A DNA stretch of 64,000 nt, from positions 18,472 to 82,471 of the forward strand of contig NZ_JACSNR010000011.1 in assembly GCF_016901815.1 (NCBI RefSeq), given 5' to 3'. Under the pieces are notes generated by a model, which did no database searches, was not told where the DNA came from, and worked only from the letters and a program-made list of their open reading frames with translations. Source of the DNA: Hydrogenoanaerobacterium saccharovorans (GTDB lineage: Bacteria > Bacillota > Clostridia > Oscillospirales > Ruminococcaceae). Of this stretch, positions 1-8,516 are shown in pieces (positions within the stretch are counted from its first letter, which is position 1; each line of letters starts with the position of its first letter). Made by a program: the position numbers and the translations under genes.

Positions 1-196
1 GGCAGAAGTAGAGCACCTCGAAGCTGTACGCCCGCTCCCGCCGGCGCCCGAGCTTTTTGGTGTGGCTCTGATCGGTACAGCGGATATAGTGGTTTCCGTC
101 GGCTTCCCTGGGGATCTGGGTATAGTAGACCGCCCGTTCGGGGAAAAGCTCCCCCAGCCGGAGCGCCAGTGCGCTCATAATCTCGTTCACGGTCAT
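1..196 (-). CDS. Phage tail-terminator-like protein (DUF6838 type), 3' end missing
   Basis: The leftward frame opens at an ATG at 196 and runs off the left edge after 65 codons. It begins MTVNEIMSALALRLGELFP and continues through a Tyr-rich stretch with the fragment IPREADGNHYIRC. This resembles the small proteins (DUF6838) that follow HK97-gp10-like proteins in Firmicutes phages and are thought to end the tail tube. The assignment rests mostly on its place after connector genes. It follows the gp10-like gene by 3 bases, so the two are co-translated in the late operon. Confidence 0.6.
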   Translation of the reverse strand, partial: MTVNEIMSALALRLGELFPERAVYYTQIPREADGNHYIRCTDQSHTKKLGRRRERAYSFEVLYFC

Positions 197-199
197 GGT

Positions 200-730
200 T
201 TACAGTCCTTTCTCCAGTTCTTCCTTGATGTATCGCTCAAATTTCCGCTGGATACGGGATTTCTGAGTCATTTCAGTGCGGCGCATGGCTGTCCGGAGGG
301 TCCAGATCCCCTCCACATAGCCGCCATACGGCCCCACATACATTCCCCCGGGAAAGCCCGGCTCATAGACAAAGGTTTTCCCCTCCCAGTGTCCGGGGAC
401 AAAGTGGGAGCGGAAGCCCATCTCCAGAAAGCTGGCATAGTCGAGGTTATTGTAGACATCAATAATCCAGGTCTTTCCCTGTTTCCGGGGTTTGCTGCCA
501 TCGTGCATCCTGGCGGAGGAATAGGCCGGGCGGGTTTTGGTTCCGGTGTGGAAGTTGTACCGGTATGCGCCGGTGTTGACCACTCCGGCGTTTGTGACGA
601 TCTTCCGGGCCTGCCCCACGGCATAGACACCCTCACCGATCAGGATCTCCTCCATGACCTCCGGGGCCTTGTCCCCCAGGCGCTCCAGGTTGTCCCGGAG
701 CTGCCGGAGACCGCTGACTTCCATGCTCAT
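200..730 (-). CDS. HK97 gp10-like phage protein
   Basis: A 176-residue protein of the HK97-gp10 family, which takes part in joining head and tail or starting the tail. The N-terminus (MSMEVSGLRQLRDNLERLG) is the usual amphipathic helix, followed by the typical central segment with VNTGAYRYNF, where gp10 proteins have a TG.LR-like motif. Length is normal for the family (about 120 to 180). It overlaps the upstream gene by 4 bases and sits between a head-closure-like gene and the tail-terminator-like gene, the expected place. Confidence 0.75.
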   Translation of the reverse strand: MSMEVSGLRQLRDNLERLGDKAPEVMEEILIGEGVYAVGQARKIVTNAGVVNTGAYRYNFHTGTKTRPAYSSARMHDGSKPRKQGKTWIIDVYNNLDYASFLEMGFRSHFVPGHWEGKTFVYEPGFPGGMYVGPYGGYVEGIWTLRTAMRRTEMTQKSRIQRKFERYIKEELEKGL

Positions 731-1122
731 GCCAGATCCACCGCCTTGAGGAATACCTCCCGGTGGGTCGGGTAGAGCAGCGGCTCTCCCACCGCCTCAA
801 ACTTCTGCACCGATGGACTGGGGTCAAGAAAGCGCCCGAACCGGGAAACAGTCACTGTATCGCCGGGACGGACTTCCTTGTCCGGCTGGACAAACAGCTT
901 GCGGTCATACCGGAGGTTCTGCTGAGCGTCGGTCTGGCGGCTGCTGTCGCTGCCGCTGGACAGGGCGCAGATGATCCCCGAGTATACGGGGCTGGGCTGG
1001 GGTCTGGTAAAGCCGTCATCACCCTTCACAGGCTGCGGGCGGGAAATGACCGCCGTGTCCTCATAGGTGGCCTCCAGAGCCATTCTTTCAGCGTATGGAT
1101 TGCCAAACATACCAGTCACCAC
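727..1122 (-). CDS. Phage head-closure (stopper)-like protein
   Basis: About 130 residues. The middle part has RYDRKLFVQPDKEVRPGDTV and reads as a small beta-barrel, as in head-tail stopper proteins that seal the connector. No strong motif exists for the family, so the call leans on gene order: capsid, gp6-like adaptor, this gene, gp10-like. The start is unclear: two GTG codons (1122, 1119) follow a close AAAGGTGAG, and an ATG lies at 1110. Any of them gives nearly the same protein. It overlaps its upstream neighbour by 7 bases. Confidence 0.6.
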   Translation of the reverse strand: MVTGMFGNPYAERMALEATYEDTAVISRPQPVKGDDGFTRPQPSPVYSGIICALSSGSDSSRQTDAQQNLRYDRKLFVQPDKEVRPGDTVTVSRFGRFLDPSPSVQKFEAVGEPLLYPTHREVFLKAVDLA

Positions 1123-1463
1123 CTCACCTTTCGGAACGCATTCAGCTGCGACCGGTAATCATCCAGCAGGGATTTCCCGGCGCCGGTGATCTCCGCCGCA
1201 GCACTGGCATTGCTGCCGTAGCTGACGGTCACATCACCACGGGTCACCGACTGGGCGGTCCGGGGAGCGGCAGCCTGCCCATAGCCCTCGCTGCGGACCT
1301 GGTCTGCCGCCATACGCACAACCACACTTTCCAGCCGGGGCGGGATCTCGTCGAGGTTGCAGTAGGAGAGCACCAGGTCGGTGACCGCGTCCAGCACAAA
1401 GGTGAGGACGGCGTCCTGCTCCTCCCCGGAGATGCCCAGCAGCAGCTTGAGTTGATCGAGCAA
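1116..1463 (-). CDS. Phage gp6-like head-tail connector protein
   Basis: A 115-residue mostly helical protein starting MLDQLKLLLGISGEEQD with an early segment VTDLVLSYCNLDEIP. This matches the gp6-like connector/adaptor family (DNA packaging, binds under the portal), whose members have an N-terminal helix pair around a conserved Tyr-Cys-Asn. It starts at a TTG preceded by GGGGGAG at good spacing, 17 bases after the capsid gene. Length agrees with the family (about 90 to 120). Confidence 0.8.
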   Translation of the reverse strand: MLDQLKLLLGISGEEQDAVLTFVLDAVTDLVLSYCNLDEIPPRLESVVVRMAADQVRSEGYGQAAAPRTAQSVTRGDVTVSYGSNASAAAEITGAGKSLLDDYRSQLNAFRKVRW

Positions 1464-1480
1464 GCGGATCTCCCCCTCTC

Positions 1481-2692
1481 TCAGCCTCTGGAAATGATGC
1501 GGGCAATCGGGATCGCCTTGTGGTCGATGTACTCCTTGGAAGAGGACGCGCCGTTGTGGACCAGGGTCCAGTTTGCTCCCTTCTCCAGCTCTGCCGCAGT
1601 GGGAGACAGCGTTGCCTGGGAGCTGCGGGTGTAGCTGATGCCATAGGGCGCAAACACCTTGCGCTGGCGGCTGTACAGGGTGTCCTGACCGCCGTTGGTT
1701 TTGGGATCGCGGCTCATCTCATAGGGCACCTTGGCGCCGATGTTCTCATAGTCAAAGGCACCATCGCCCAGCACATAGGTGATGTACTGCACACCCGGCA
1801 CCACATAGTTCTCCGCTGTGACGCTGCCGGTGCCGAAGTACGGAGTGACATCGCTCTTGTTGATCTGACCGTCCGAAGCGCCGGAATCCTTGACCAGCAG
1901 GGCACCGGGTTCCTCGGCTGTGGCGGGGTAATAGCCCTCGGTGGCAGGCATACTGTCATCAATCAGGACGATACGGCCGTTCCAGGTACCGAGGCCCAGG
2001 TCACGCTGTACGCCGCTCTCGTCAGTCTGCTTGAGGTAGGCCAGGAGGTTCAGGTTCTCCAGGTTGGTGGCAACGGTGGAGTGCATCACGACCAGGGTGA
2101 ACTTGGCCTTGTTGTCGCCGCAGGCCTTCTGGATGGCACTGTTCAGGGTGGTGCTGCCCGCCATATTGAGAGCGTGACCGTCGCTGTCCTTGCCGGTGGC
2201 CAGGGTGATGTCATAGGTGTGGCCGTTTACAAACTTGAGGTTCTCGGCGCCGGTCATCGAGAAAATGCCCTTGAGGATCGAAAGCAGGGTGTCCTGATCC
2301 ACACCGTCCCAGTATTCGGCGACCTGCTGGGCCACATTGCCCATGAAGTCGGTGCCGCCGGTAATATCGCTGGAGAAGTCCAGCTCGGTCCAGGACTGGG
2401 CACGGCCTACCACCACAACGCCGCGCTCAAAGGTGGTGGTTTTCTGGGCGGTAATGTCGGTCTGGCCGTCGTAGTTGAGCGGGGTGCCGCCGATCCGTCC
2501 GGTCATGGGAATGGTGGCGAAGGCGGTGCCGGTCTGGCTGGAAAATGCCGCCTTGATCTGCTGATTGCCCCGGAGCGCCCGGGACTTGATCAGCTCGTTG
2601 CGCTTGGTGGTCGGGATCCGTTCCACATAGGCGCCGAACGCCACAGGGTTAAACGACTTGCTGTCGAATTTCGACTGGGTGTACTCTGCCAT
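1481..2692 (-). CDS. Phage major capsid protein
   Basis: A 403-residue protein directly downstream of the scaffold gene. The order scaffold-capsid-connectors marks it as the coat protein. Features fit: hydrophilic N-terminal arm (MAEYTQSKFDSKSFNP), long segment with VAQQVAEYWDGVDQDTLLSIL as a spine helix, and a C-terminal region ending in conserved Tyr-rich strands (QRKVFAPYGISY). An AAAGGAG site lies 7 bases before the ATG. It belongs to the group of capsids used with GP20-type scaffolds rather than those with a fused protease, since no protease gene is visible. Confidence 0.85.
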   Translation of the reverse strand: MAEYTQSKFDSKSFNPVAFGAYVERIPTTKRNELIKSRALRGNQQIKAAFSSQTGTAFATIPMTGRIGGTPLNYDGQTDITAQKTTTFERGVVVVGRAQSWTELDFSSDITGGTDFMGNVAQQVAEYWDGVDQDTLLSILKGIFSMTGAENLKFVNGHTYDITLATGKDSDGHALNMAGSTTLNSAIQKACGDNKAKFTLVVMHSTVATNLENLNLLAYLKQTDESGVQRDLGLGTWNGRIVLIDDSMPATEGYYPATAEEPGALLVKDSGASDGQINKSDVTPYFGTGSVTAENYVVPGVQYITYVLGDGAFDYENIGAKVPYEMSRDPKTNGGQDTLYSRQRKVFAPYGISYTRSSQATLSPTAAELEKGANWTLVHNGASSSKEYIDHKAIPIARIISRG

Positions 2693-2717
2693 AATCTTGT
2701 CTCCTTTTCTTAGTTAC

Positions 2718-3356
2718 TTAGATTGCATCCGGATGCTCCGCCACATAGGCAGCGAACTCCGAATAGGTCATTTTGCTGAGGTCGGGCTTCATCTCGCCCC
2801 CGTTTCCGGGATCTGCGGGCTTGGCTCCCTTGATGGTGGGGGTTCCACTGGTTGCAGCCGGCTTTTCCTCCATAAACAGATAGGGTTTCTGTTCCCTGAT
2901 GGGCTTTACCAGCTCGTCAATGGAGGTTTTGAGGTTGCCTGCATCGTCCAGCTCGATCTTCCCAAGATCCAGCAGCTTGATGATGTCCTCCGGGTCGTGG
3001 GCCTTGCCGGTGAGCTCCACCTTGAGGGCGGAGGTGCGGCGGATGGTGTTCAGCTCGGCCTTGTAGTTCGCCTCCAGGGTGGAGATCTTCTGCTGGGCCG
3101 CTGCCACATCGTCGGCGATCTTTGCCGGATCACCGCTGCCGCCCACTCCCTTGAGGGCTGCTGCCGCATTCTTGAGGGCGGTTTCCGCACTGGTGCGGGC
3201 CTGCCGCTCCGTTTCCACTTTTTCAGCGGGAACATAGCTGCCGTCATTGCCGATCACCAAATCGATGTCCCTGCCGTCCTTGCCTTTGCCCTTGAGGGCA
3301 GCTTCCACCTGCCCGGCGAGTTCCTCACCCAGCAGCTCCTTGATTTTTTCCAGCAT
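2718..3356 (-). CDS. Phage scaffold protein (GP20 type)
   Basis: A 212-residue acidic, Lys/Glu/Ala-rich helical protein. It opens MLEKIKELLGEELAGQVEAAL, has the segment DGSYVPAEKVETE and then a coiled coil (about residues 45-115), as in phage minor structural protein GP20. Such proteins direct capsid assembly and leave before DNA fills the head. It lies just upstream of the capsid gene, with an AAAGGAG ribosome site. The two hairpin terminators before it (3449-3520) separate it from the MuF toxin-like cassette. Confidence 0.85.
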   Translation of the reverse strand: MLEKIKELLGEELAGQVEAALKGKGKDGRDIDLVIGNDGSYVPAEKVETERQARTSAETALKNAAAALKGVGGSGDPAKIADDVAAAQQKISTLEANYKAELNTIRRTSALKVELTGKAHDPEDIIKLLDLGKIELDDAGNLKTSIDELVKPIREQKPYLFMEEKPAATSGTPTIKGAKPADPGNGGEMKPDLSKMTYSEFAAYVAEHPDAI

Positions 3357-3448
3357 GGTTTTGCTCCTTTCTTTCCGGCTGTGTTTTCCGTGACTTCCAC
3401 ACGCTTTGCCTTGGCCTGTTTTGCGGGGACAGGCAGCCCCGGTATATG

Positions 3449-3469
3449 AAAAAGCGCCCGACCGGGCGC
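3449..3469 (-). terminator. Intrinsic terminator upstream of the scaffold gene
   Basis: On the minus strand GCGCCC-GGTC-GGGCGC is followed by five T. It is the second of two terminators in a row between the small genes after MuF and the scaffold gene. No convincing promoter is seen between it and the scaffold start. Confidence 0.65.
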
Positions 3470-3490
3470 CTTATCACCAGAAATGGGTAT

Positions 3491-3520
3491 AAAAAAGCAC
3501 CGTACCCATTGGGCCGGTGC
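3491..3520 (-). terminator. Intrinsic terminator after the MuF cassette
   Basis: On the minus strand GCACCG and CGGTGC flank a 12-base loop and are followed by TTTTTT. It lies about 40 bases after the stop of the 76-residue gene at 3562. Confidence 0.7.
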
Positions 3521-3561
3521 CGGTTTATTTTATTCAGAATCTTCTTCCAGATCCATCACTG

Positions 3562-3792
3562 TCAACCCCCGCTATCTCCGAACTTTTCCTGAAGAAGCTG
3601 CTCAAACTGTCTGTTGACCTCTGCCTCTTTTTCCTCTTCTTCCTTGGTCAGAGCTCTGCGGGAAATCACCCTTGGATTTCCGGGATCACTGATCCTCCAG
3701 AGAAACATATCATGCGGCGAAAGCTCCTTATAGCGTTCCGTCTTCTGATCTTCCGGCAGTTTCCGGGATTCCTCCAGTGTCAGTTTACTCAT
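3562..3792 (-). CDS. Small charged phage protein, possible immunity protein
   Basis: A 76-residue hydrophilic protein, rich in Lys, Glu and Arg, with RISDPGNPRVISRRAL in the middle and an acidic coiled-coil-like C-terminus (EEEEKEAEVNRQFEQ). The ATG at 3792 is chosen because AGGTGGAAG stands in front; an ATG eight codons upstream lacks a site. No family is recognised. It is the second small gene downstream of the MuF-metallopeptidase gene and just before a terminator. The AT-richer composition matches the MuF C-terminal segment, which suggests the three arrived as one cassette. An immunity role is inference only. Confidence 0.6.
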   Translation of the reverse strand: MSKLTLEESRKLPEDQKTERYKELSPHDMFLWRISDPGNPRVISRRALTKEEEEKEAEVNRQFEQLLQEKFGDSGG

Positions 3793-3905
3793 CGACTTCT
3801 TCCACCTCGCTTTCAATTACGCCATCTGGAATCTGTTGGTCTTTCCAAGGCGAAAGGTTGTTAAGATATGCGCCTATTCCCTTTCCGGACGGCATTATTG
3901 CTGGA

Positions 3906-4091
3906 TCACGTCTCCGATTCAAAATCCTCAATCAGATGCCTTCCATAGCATAGTACATTCAGGTCATCCAACTTTCGCAAACGCTCCAAATCGTCACCAG
4001 GAATATCTTGATGCTTTAATCGATAAGTGCCTTCCCTCGTTTCATTAAGATATTTACTCATAAACCTTATATCTTCAATACCCAAAAGCAT
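3906..4091 (-). CDS. Small phage protein after MuF, candidate immunity protein
   Basis: A 61-residue protein beginning 6 bases after the MuF gene stop, with AAAGGACTGATAAATT before its ATG. It is acidic and mixed alpha/beta in character, with ERLRKLDDLNVLCYG and LIEDFESET at the end. It matches no family I know. In MuF-toxin modules the gene immediately downstream usually encodes the immunity protein, and this gene has the right place, size and low GC. Alternatively it is an unrelated moron. About 90 bases separate it from the next small gene, with nothing else visible there. Confidence 0.6.
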   Translation of the reverse strand: MLLGIEDIRFMSKYLNETREGTYRLKHQDIPGDDLERLRKLDDLNVLCYGRHLIEDFESET

Positions 4092-4097
4092 AATTTA

Positions 4098-5801
4098 TCA
4101 GTCCTTTCTGAGCAAGATATCCATGACCTTCCGGGCAGTTTCCCGAGGGCTGCCTCCCATATACTCTGCTACCGCTTCGGCAATAAACTCCCAATCATCG
4201 CGCAGCGCATAATAGGACAGATATTGTCCGGCCTTTTTCATGTTTTCAGCGCTGTCATTCAAACTCCACTGCGTGATACCGCATACTTTCTCAAGTTCAT
4301 TTCTCAGCGCTGCAATTTGTTTTTGCTTAGCCGCATTATTTTTTGTAAAAAGCATTTGAACTGCATGCCCCAACTCATGCCGAATTGCGTGTTCAGTTTG
4401 ATCCGTGCTCCAGAATCCTGCCGCGAAATTCTCCTGTGCAGTTTTCAGCATCTTTTCCAGAGAATCCTTCTCCCTCACTTCCCGCATATACACAATCCCG
4501 GAACTGGGTTGGTAAGCTGCGTAGAAATTTTGTTCTTTGGGATAGTACATCACACTTCTCAGGACGCCCTGCTCATGAAGATCCCCAAACACATCATAAT
4601 ATGCGGTGATTTCCCGATTAACAGAGTTCGCTACATCAAGATCAAAGCGATCATAATCCACATTGTCCAGATGCAGAACAGACAGAGCGTATTCCTTTGC
4701 TTCCCGGGCAGAATTTGCGGGAGTGAACTCCATTTTCAGCTTGATTCTACCATTTTCAGTATTGTCTTTCAATACTTCGGGCGTTTCGATGCCCTGTTCT
4801 GCTGCCCACTGGGCATAGGTCATGCGCTCCGGCATGGGCTGCCCGATGGTCTCCCAGTCCTTCCACTCGTCCGGGTCATATTCCACAGTGGTGGAGCGGC
4901 AGTTGGGGTGCATGGGCGGATAGTTGACGCCTGTCTGCGCATCTCCGATATCAAAGACCTTTCCATCCAGACCGGCACAGACTGCACTGGTCCGGTTGTC
5001 CAGGGTGGCGATGAACTCATACTGCCGGACGCCGGCGGCCTTGTAGGCGGCTACATCAGCAGCGTTGTGGAAGTGATTCGCTTCGGTACGGATCAGCCGT
5101 TCCGCCGTCTTGTAGCTCTGACCCAGCTTATCGGACAGCTCCTTGGACAGGGCAGCGACTCCTTTTCCCTGGATCGCCCCCTGGGTCATGATCTCCCGGA
5201 GATGGAAAAGCAGCGCCCTTTTGTTCTCCCACAGTCGGGAGGAAAAATCAGCGCCGCTCCACGGATAGGACAGTGTCTGTTCCACCAGTTCACGGTTGAG
5301 ATGTGCAAAGTCGAACATCTTTCCGGCGTGCTGCTGGATATCGAACATCTTGCGGTAATAGCTGTCGGTATAGAGATCCCCGAAGCCTTCCCCCATTCCG
5401 TCCTCCAGGTCGATCATCAGGCGGTCTACCTCCATATCCACCTGGGCTTTCAGGGCGTCCAGGCGGGTGATCCGGCTGCTGTATGCCCGGGCATCCAGCT
5501 CTGCCTTGAGACGGTCCTTGAGGGCCCCATCCGGCAAAGCATTGATCTCATCCACATAGGCCCCCAGGGTCTTGGTCCAGGCCTTGGCTTCAGATCCGCG
5601 CAGCACTTTCACTGCCTCGGCATAGGAAAGTCCCTGCTCCGAGGCGTAGCGTCCGTAGAACTCCTCAATCTGACTGCTGATCTCCTGTGCCGCCCTCTTG
5701 TAATGGCGGAGCGCCTGCCGGATCAGGGTCCCCCCCTGTTCAGCGGCCCGCTTTTCCAGTTCCTCGGCCCGCCGAATCCAGTAGTCCTTACTCGGTGCCA
5801 T
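4098..5801 (-). CDS. MuF minor capsid protein fused to a C-terminal zinc metallopeptidase domain
   Basis: A 567-residue protein. Residues 1-210 are helical; about 215-312 is the Mu gpF-like domain with TLDNRTSAVCAGLDGKVF and the ending PPMHPNCRST, whose Cys and His residues are the family hallmark. Plain phage minor head proteins end soon after. Here a second domain follows (about 340-567) with HELGH near residue 475 and EFIAEAVAEY near 540, a HExxH zincin pattern with a later Glu as possible third zinc ligand. The last 220 codons are clearly AT-richer than the first 340. This is the layout of MuF polymorphic toxins, carried in the virion. It overlaps the portal gene by 14 bases. Peptidase activity and target are inferred. 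Confidence 0.85.
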   Translation of the reverse strand: MAPSKDYWIRRAEELEKRAAEQGGTLIRQALRHYKRAAQEISSQIEEFYGRYASEQGLSYAEAVKVLRGSEAKAWTKTLGAYVDEINALPDGALKDRLKAELDARAYSSRITRLDALKAQVDMEVDRLMIDLEDGMGEGFGDLYTDSYYRKMFDIQQHAGKMFDFAHLNRELVEQTLSYPWSGADFSSRLWENKRALLFHLREIMTQGAIQGKGVAALSKELSDKLGQSYKTAERLIRTEANHFHNAADVAAYKAAGVRQYEFIATLDNRTSAVCAGLDGKVFDIGDAQTGVNYPPMHPNCRSTTVEYDPDEWKDWETIGQPMPERMTYAQWAAEQGIETPEVLKDNTENGRIKLKMEFTPANSAREAKEYALSVLHLDNVDYDRFDLDVANSVNREITAYYDVFGDLHEQGVLRSVMYYPKEQNFYAAYQPSSGIVYMREVREKDSLEKMLKTAQENFAAGFWSTDQTEHAIRHELGHAVQMLFTKNNAAKQKQIAALRNELEKVCGITQWSLNDSAENMKKAGQYLSYYALRDDWEFIAEAVAEYMGGSPRETARKVMDILLRKD

Positions 5802-7248
5802 TTACACCACCGCCCTGCTGCTGACCGGCCGCAGTGAAGTCCTCGGCGAACATCTGCGCCCCGAACTCCTCCATCTCCCGGGTCTTTTCGTCCTGGATCC
5901 GCTGGAGTTCCTCCTCCACATTGTCCACCCACGGGTGATTGGCCAGCTGGGTATACCGGCTGATAATACCGTCACTGCCCCGGATATTTGCAATGATATC
6001 CGCCTCATTGACCGGCAGATCGGCATTGAAGGTCACATGGAAGGAGTCCCCGGTGAAATCGCCCTTCCCAGTCAGAGCCAGGGCGGCGTCGATGAACACC
6101 TTCATCTGCTCAAAGGTCCCCTGCAGCTCAGCTCCCAGGGCAGCGCAGTCGGTATCCAGGTCCATATACCGGAAGTTGATGGCCGTGCCGCTGGCATTGC
6201 CCAGATCCGGGTCCTTGGTATCCACACCGCTGCCGTAGTCAAACAGATCCCGGCGGTTCTTATCCAGGAAGGCCATAACCGCATCAATGTTGAGGGTCGG
6301 CTCCAGCTTTTCCACGCCGCCGTCCCCCTCCACCTGGATGGCCAGTGCTTCGTAGAGCTCCCGGGTGAACTGATCAATGTCCTGGCCGCCGTAGTTTTTC
6401 AGGATAAAGATGAACTTGGCGATATCACGCAGCACATCGGCGGTCACCGAGGTCTGCCAGTTCACATCGTCGATCAGCTCCTTAATGAAGTAACACAGGG
6501 GCAATTCTTCCTCGTTGTACTTTGTCCACACAATGGGAACCGCGTCCCAGTTGTACGGCTGGCCATTCACTGTGAAGTGAGGGAACTCATTGGTGCCCGG
6601 GTCGCTGTCATAGTCCGGCTCCAGGGTGGAAAGGCTTGGAATCGGATAGGTGGTCTTGTACTTCCGTACTCCCTGTCGGTCCCAGTATTCCACCCGGGTG
6701 ATGGTCTTTTTGTTCCGCCCGCTATACACTACCTGGGGATAGATGCGGATATAGGCGTCCAGCTCGGTGTGCTCGGCGTCCCTCCACAGGGGGATCACCT
6801 CGGTGCTGGGCAGCCGCATCCATTTGAGGGTGCTGTCCTCAAAGTAAGGCGCCAGCCAGGCGATTCCCGACTTGACTGCTCCCTTGCCCAGGCTCTTGAT
6901 CTTCTGGCGGAAGCGCCCGTCGAACATCTCGGTCAGGGCGTCAGCATAGGCTTTGTTCTCACTCTCCACCGAAAAAGGCTTGGAGAGCAGATAGTTTGCC
7001 TTCTGATCCACCAGCTTTTTGAGGATCGGGTGCTCGATCTTGGTGTTGCTGCGATTCTTGTATTTGTTCTCCTTGCGCTGCACATCCGAGCGGTTGCGAT
7101 AATAGTCATCTGCCTGCTTCATGATGTCATACTGCGGCGAGATGAGAAAATCATTGATCTCAGCGGCGATGATCTCAGGCAGTGTCATAACAGACCCGGC
7201 GCCGCCCTCGATCATCAGCCGGATTTCTTCACTTCGTGTCAGTTCCAT
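5788..7248 (-). CDS. Phage portal protein (SPP1 gp6 type)
   Basis: A 486-residue portal protein forming the ring through which DNA enters the head. The N-terminal third has PILKKLVDQKANYLLSKPF, the middle the TITRVEYWD and YTQ strands, and the end an acidic Gln/Glu-rich tail, as in SPP1-like portals of the DUF1073/gp6 group. Length is typical (450 to 500). It lies 11 bases after the large terminase and ends inside the MuF start, the standard order terS-terL-portal-MuF. The start is supported by GAGGGG at good spacing. Confidence 0.92.
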   Translation of the reverse strand: MELTRSEEIRLMIEGGAGSVMTLPEIIAAEINDFLISPQYDIMKQADDYYRNRSDVQRKENKYKNRSNTKIEHPILKKLVDQKANYLLSKPFSVESENKAYADALTEMFDGRFRQKIKSLGKGAVKSGIAWLAPYFEDSTLKWMRLPSTEVIPLWRDAEHTELDAYIRIYPQVVYSGRNKKTITRVEYWDRQGVRKYKTTYPIPSLSTLEPDYDSDPGTNEFPHFTVNGQPYNWDAVPIVWTKYNEEELPLCYFIKELIDDVNWQTSVTADVLRDIAKFIFILKNYGGQDIDQFTRELYEALAIQVEGDGGVEKLEPTLNIDAVMAFLDKNRRDLFDYGSGVDTKDPDLGNASGTAINFRYMDLDTDCAALGAELQGTFEQMKVFIDAALALTGKGDFTGDSFHVTFNADLPVNEADIIANIRGSDGIISRYTQLANHPWVDNVEEELQRIQDEKTREMEEFGAQMFAEDFTAAGQQQGGGVNGTE

Positions 7249-7259
7249 ACTTTTCCCCT

Positions 7260-8516
7260 CTACTTCATGATTCCGATGGACGGACGCTTCATATCGTCCT
7301 CGCAGGCGTACCGCACCGCATCGATATGATGGTTGTCCTTATCCGGGTACCCGGCTTTGAAAATGCCCTCCCGGTCCCGCTCCAGCTCATAGCCGGAGAA
7401 CTCCCGGGCGGTTTCCGGACACCGGGCCGGGTCAATGATGATCTCCTCCAGATCCTGCAGCCACTTGATGCCATACTCCACACTGTCCGGCCCTTTCCGG
7501 GCTCCTACCACCCGCAGGCCATAACCTCTGACCTCGTCAATGCTCTTGGGCTCGGCGCTATCACAGGTGATCCGGGAATTGCCGGCCTCCGGCTTGATGA
7601 GACCGGCTGCTGCCCGGTTGGACAGTCTGACCTTGTGGATCTCCCGGAAGAGATACAGCCGGCGGCGGGTCTTGTCGTAGTGGCACACATTGTAGGCAAA
7701 CGGGTCCGCCGCATAGCCCCAGTCAATGCCCCGGCGCAGGTTGTCAAAGCGGCTGATCTCCTCATCGGTGATCCTCCGCAGAGTGACATTGTCAAACACT
7801 TCGCCGCCGGTGCCGGTGACTTCACCCAGGTATTCATGGCGGTAGGCCTCCGGCTTCACGGCCTTGAGGTGCTCCGCCTCCACGATGAACTGCTCTCCCA
7901 GCCATTCCGGCGGAACAGTCAGATAGGTGGAGTGATGCACCAGGGTGTCCTCCCGCTCGATGGCAGCATACTGATTGACCCAGTTCCGGGCCGCCTTGGG
8001 CGGGTTAAAGGAGTAGAATGCAAAAAAATCAGCGCCGCCACGCAGCACTGACTGATTGATGGAGCGGATCTTCTCCGCCCCCTCGAACTCATTGACTTCC
8101 TCATACCAGAGGTATTTCGCCCAGCCCACCGCAAATTTGATGGACTTGACCTTGGTGGGATCGTCGGCGCCCCGGAAGATGATCCGCTGGCCGGTGGGCA
8201 GGTAGGTCCAGGACATGGGGGAAACGCTGGATTTCCAGAGCTCCGCCACACCCAGGGCGTTGATAGCCCAGCCGATCTGCTCAAACACCGATTCCCGCAG
8301 GGTCACACCGTACCGCCGCAGGACGATGGCATTGGTGTACTGGCCCTTCCCGGCGTCCCGCATCATGCCAAGCGGAATCTCCACCGAGATGAAGGAGGAC
8401 TTGGTCGATCCTCGACCGCCCTTGAGCCAGTAGTGGGTGTGCCGGTGCTGCTTAATATCCCGATGGACACCGGCAAAAGTGGGAGCGATGATCTTTGACA
8501 GCTTAACCGTCACCAT
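7260..8516 (-). CDS. Phage terminase large subunit (PBSX type)
   Basis: A 418-residue packaging motor and nuclease. Near residue 34 is the Walker A-like GGRGSTKSS, near 134 the hydrophobic strand LWYEEVNEF holding the Walker B acidic residues, and in the C-terminal nuclease part GIDWGYAADPFAY (about 257) and CDSAEPKSI (about 315), which carry the RNase H-fold acidic residues. It starts inside the last codons of the small subunit gene, 14 bases of overlap, so the two are coupled. Length is normal for the PBSX group. Confidence 0.93.
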   Translation of the reverse strand: MVTVKLSKIIAPTFAGVHRDIKQHRHTHYWLKGGRGSTKSSFISVEIPLGMMRDAGKGQYTNAIVLRRYGVTLRESVFEQIGWAINALGVAELWKSSVSPMSWTYLPTGQRIIFRGADDPTKVKSIKFAVGWAKYLWYEEVNEFEGAEKIRSINQSVLRGGADFFAFYSFNPPKAARNWVNQYAAIEREDTLVHHSTYLTVPPEWLGEQFIVEAEHLKAVKPEAYRHEYLGEVTGTGGEVFDNVTLRRITDEEISRFDNLRRGIDWGYAADPFAYNVCHYDKTRRRLYLFREIHKVRLSNRAAAGLIKPEAGNSRITCDSAEPKSIDEVRGYGLRVVGARKGPDSVEYGIKWLQDLEEIIIDPARCPETAREFSGYELERDREGIFKAGYPDKDNHHIDAVRYACEDDMKRPSIGIMK

